From NCBI GenBank assembly GCA_009839775.1, contig VXOZ01000134.1, positions 1 through 7,145 of the forward strand: a stretch of DNA of 7,145 nucleotides, in the 5' to 3' direction. The notes under the pieces were generated by a model, which did no database searches, was not told the origin of the DNA, and was given only the letters and a program-made list of their open reading frames with translations. Below, one piece after another: positions 5,250-7,145 of the stretch. How positions within the stretch are numbered: the first letter of the stretch is position 1; every line of letters begins with the position of its first letter. Source of the stretch: Chloroflexota bacterium. GTDB lineage: Bacteria; Chloroflexota; UBA11872; VXOZ01. The position numbers and the translations under genes are program-made.

Positions 5250-6881
5250 ATGTCACTGAATGCTGGCAGTTGGTCGACAGAACCCGGTTCGGAGGCTGCT
5301 GAGGCCTTCGATCTGGTCGTGTACGGCGGCACGTCGGCCGGCGTCGCCGCCGCCGTCCAAGCCAGCCGGATGGGACTGTCGGTGGTTCTGGTGGCGCCGG
5401 AGCGCCATCTCGGCGGCCTCTCTGCCAGCGGCCTCGGCTATACGGATACCGGCGACAAGGCCGTAATCGGCGGCCTCGCCCGCGAGTTCTACCACCGCAT
5501 CTGGGAGCACTACGAGTCCCTCGTCGCCTGGAAGTGGCAGCAGCGCGAAGAATACGGCAACCAAGGCCAGGGCACGCCCGCTGTCGACGGCGAGCAACGG
5601 ACGATGTGGATCTTTGAGCCGCATGTTGCGGAGAAGGTCTTCGAGAATCTCATCGCAGAGCACCGCATAGACGTGCGGCGTGACGAATGGCTGGACCGCG
5701 AGAACGGAGTGGCCCTTCAGGACGGCCGCATTCTGAGCATTACGACGGTCAGCGGGTCCACCTTTGCAGGTTCAGCCTTCATCGACGCGACCTATGAGGG
5801 AGACCTCATGGCGGCAGCAGGTGTGTCGCACAAGGTCGGACGCGAAGGAACCGCAGAATACGGCGAGGAATGGGCGGGCGTGCAAAAAGACGCCCGCCAC
5901 CATCGCCACCACTTCCCAGAAGGGGTAGACCCCTATCGCGTCCCCGGCGATCCGTCGAGCGGCCTGCTGCCGCGCATCAGTCCGGAGCCGCCGGGCGCAG
6001 ACGGACACAGGGATCGCCGCATCCAGGCCTACGGCTTCCGCATGTGCCTCACCAAGGTGCCCGAGAATCAGGTGCCCTTCGCTAAGCCGGCCGACTACGA
6101 CCCGCAACAGTACGAACTGCTTCTCCGGGTTCTCAACACGGGCTGGCGGGAAACCTTTCGGAAGTTCGACCCAATACCGAACGCCAAGGTGGATGCGAAT
6201 AACCACGGACCCTTCAGCACTGACAACATTGGGATGAACTACGCGTATCCGGCAGGTGCCTACGAGGTCCGGGAGCAGATCGTCCGGGAGCACGCGAGCT
6301 ACCAGAAGGGACTATTCTATTTCCTCGCCAACGATCCCCGTGTGCCGAGGGATGTTCGCGCTGAGTTCGCTCAATGGGGACTTGCCCGCGACGAATTCAC
6401 CGACAACGGCAACTGGCCCCACCAGATTTACGTGCGGGAAGCACGCCGCCTGGATGGGGAATTCGTCATAACCGAGCACGAGTGCCTCGCCAAACGGGAG
6501 GTGCCTAAGTCAGTCGGGATGGGCTCGTACGTCATGGACTCCCACAACGTGCAGCGCTACGTCACGGACAAGGGATACGTTCAGAACGAAGGGGACATCG
6601 GCGTGCGGCCGTTGCGTCCGTACGGAATCGCCTACGGGTCGCTGACACCGCAGCGAGAGGAAGTGCAGAACCTGCTCGTTCCGGTCTGCGTCTCCTCGTC
6701 GCACATTGCCTACGGGTCGATCCGCATGGAGCCGGTGTTCATGATTCTGGGGCAGTCCGCCGCGACGGCGGCGGCGATCGCCATCCAGCACGGAATCCCT
6801 GTGCAGGACATCGACTACGCGGAACTGCGCGCCCGGCTGGCCCAGGATGGCCAGATCCTGGAATTCACGCCCGCGCAATGA
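5250..6881 (+). CDS. FAD-dependent oxidoreductase, PF12831 (FAD_oxidored) type
   Basis: This 543-residue flavoprotein has an N-terminal Rossmann dinucleotide-binding motif (FDLVVYGGTSAGVAAAVQA, residues 20-38), followed by the family-typical HLGGLSASGLGYTD. It also has IDATYEGDLMAAAGV (178-192), the HHFPEGVDPY and VPGDPSSGLLP stretch (220-240), GFRMCLTK...NQVPF (262-277), and a C-terminal FAD-contact segment SIRMEPVFMILGQSAATAAA (490-509). Length and motif order fit the family, whose substrates are mostly unknown; relatives are often mislabelled 'xanthan lyase'. A redox reaction with bound FAD is supported, but the substrate cannot be named. There is no signal peptide, so it is probably cytoplasmic. 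I chose the ATG at 5250 because GAGG lies 6 bases upstream and the FAD motif follows closely. The frame is open back to 5133, but that extension lies inside cimA and looks non-coding. The 20-bp gap to cimA indicates co-transcription. Confidence 0.92.
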   Translation: MSLNAGSWSTEPGSEAAEAFDLVVYGGTSAGVAAAVQASRMGLSVVLVAPERHLGGLSASGLGYTDTGDKAVIGGLAREFYHRIWEHYESLVAWKWQQREEYGNQGQGTPAVDGEQRTMWIFEPHVAEKVFENLIAEHRIDVRRDEWLDRENGVALQDGRILSITTVSGSTFAGSAFIDATYEGDLMAAAGVSHKVGREGTAEYGEEWAGVQKDARHHRHHFPEGVDPYRVPGDPSSGLLPRISPEPPGADGHRDRRIQAYGFRMCLTKVPENQVPFAKPADYDPQQYELLLRVLNTGWRETFRKFDPIPNAKVDANNHGPFSTDNIGMNYAYPAGAYEVREQIVREHASYQKGLFYFLANDPRVPRDVRAEFAQWGLARDEFTDNGNWPHQIYVREARRLDGEFVITEHECLAKREVPKSVGMGSYVMDSHNVQRYVTDKGYVQNEGDIGVRPLRPYGIAYGSLTPQREEVQNLLVPVCVSSSHIAYGSIRMEPVFMILGQSAATAAAIAIQHGIPVQDIDYAELRARLAQDGQILEFTPAQ

Positions 6882-6913
6882 TTGGACGGGAAGGGTGTCC
6901 TACGCTGCGCCGG

Positions 6914-6936
6914 GAACGGGTTTGCCGAGCCGGTTC
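6914..6936. terminator. Weak hairpin between convergent genes
   Basis: GAACGGGTT and AGCCGGTTC can pair across a 5-base loop (TGCCG), with one G-G mismatch and one G-T wobble. The hairpin lies in the 79-bp gap between two converging genes, where a terminator serving both strands would be expected. No T-run follows on either strand, so it is not a classical intrinsic terminator. Confidence 0.2.
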
Positions 6937-6960
6937 TGTAGGGAAAGAAGGTCGCGTGCC

Positions 6961-7145
6961 TTACGTAGCAGGAGCGCTGGTGGTTTGCCGCATGCGCGCC
7001 ACCCACTGCTCCGGCGCGTTGATCTCCTCGAGCGTCGGCATGGCGTGTTCAGATTCCCACACGCGGTTGAGGAACGGCATGCTTTCTTCACTGACAACGT
7101 GCCGCACCTGTCTCTGAGACAGCTCTCCGCGCCCGCGAGACGTAG
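6961..7145 (-). CDS. C-terminal end of an unidentified protein (5' end outside window)
   Basis: On the minus strand a frame is open from the right edge for 60 codons to a TAA at 6961-6963. The translation includes RQVRHVVSEESMPFLNRVWE and MPTLEEINAPEQWVARMRQ, with natural composition (several Glu, Trp, Arg, Pro) and GC-rich third positions as in the neighbouring genes, so it looks like real coding sequence. Two bases at the edge (7144-7145) belong to the preceding codon. I do not recognise the family from this tail. The gene converges on the FAD oxidoreductase with a gap of 79 bp. Overlapping short frames in the same span (minus strand 6900-7097, plus strand 6878-7117) have Arg/Ser/Cys-rich translations and look like shadows. 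Confidence 0.6.
   Translation of the reverse strand, partial: TSRGRGELSQRQVRHVVSEESMPFLNRVWESEHAMPTLEEINAPEQWVARMRQTTSAPAT

Noticed and set aside
1..7145. Tandem repeats, CRISPR repeats, tRNA-like folds, attachment sites or insertion-sequence ends.
   Set aside because: Reading both strands by eye showed no regularly spaced repeats, transposase motifs, long terminal inverted repeats or tRNA signatures.

Overview
The window carries four complete protein-coding genes and two gene ends cut by the window edges. It has no rRNA, tRNA, CRISPR array, transposase or other sign of a mobile element. The genes are GC-rich, use GTG/TTG as well as ATG starts, and often have weak Shine-Dalgarno sites. The combination of a DUF3604-type PHP protein, a PF12831-type FAD oxidoreductase and a GSU1798-type citramalate synthase suggests a free-living or host-associated environmental bacterium. 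A Chloroflexota-like lineage (SAR202 or Caldilineales type) is my guess, but it is inference from gene style and no marker gene proves it.

Layout from left to right. The last 28 codons of an unidentified plus-strand gene (to 89) converge on a small minus-strand nucleotidyltransferase of the MNT antitoxin type (114-425). This gene has a good promoter with a 17-bp imperfect palindrome over its -10 region, but no recognisable HEPN toxin partner. Next, also on the minus strand, is a 660-residue two-part protein (545-2527) with N-terminal beta-rich domains and a metal-binding PHP/DUF3604 hydrolase domain. A 300-bp gene-free divergent region (2528-2827) holds candidate promoters for both flanking genes. 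It is followed on the plus strand by an aquaporin (2828-3544) whose inferred pore-lining residues resemble plant tonoplast aquaporins more than AqpZ. Then comes citramalate synthase cimA (3616-5229) and, 20 bp later, an FAD-dependent oxidoreductase (5250-6881) that is probably co-transcribed with it. The end of an unidentified minus-strand gene (6961 to the right edge) converges on the oxidoreductase.

How the genes may work together: CimA condenses pyruvate and acetyl-CoA to (R)-citramalate, the entry step of threonine-independent isoleucine synthesis. The oxidoreductase next to it is not a known isoleucine enzyme, so the pairing is a matter of location and not an established pathway. The PHP protein and the aquaporin are transcribed away from each other and share only the region between them. 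I did not find a convincing new multi-gene system. The points most worth a second look are the orphan MNT gene with its putative operator, the unusual aquaporin selectivity filter, and the tight cimA-oxidoreductase pair.
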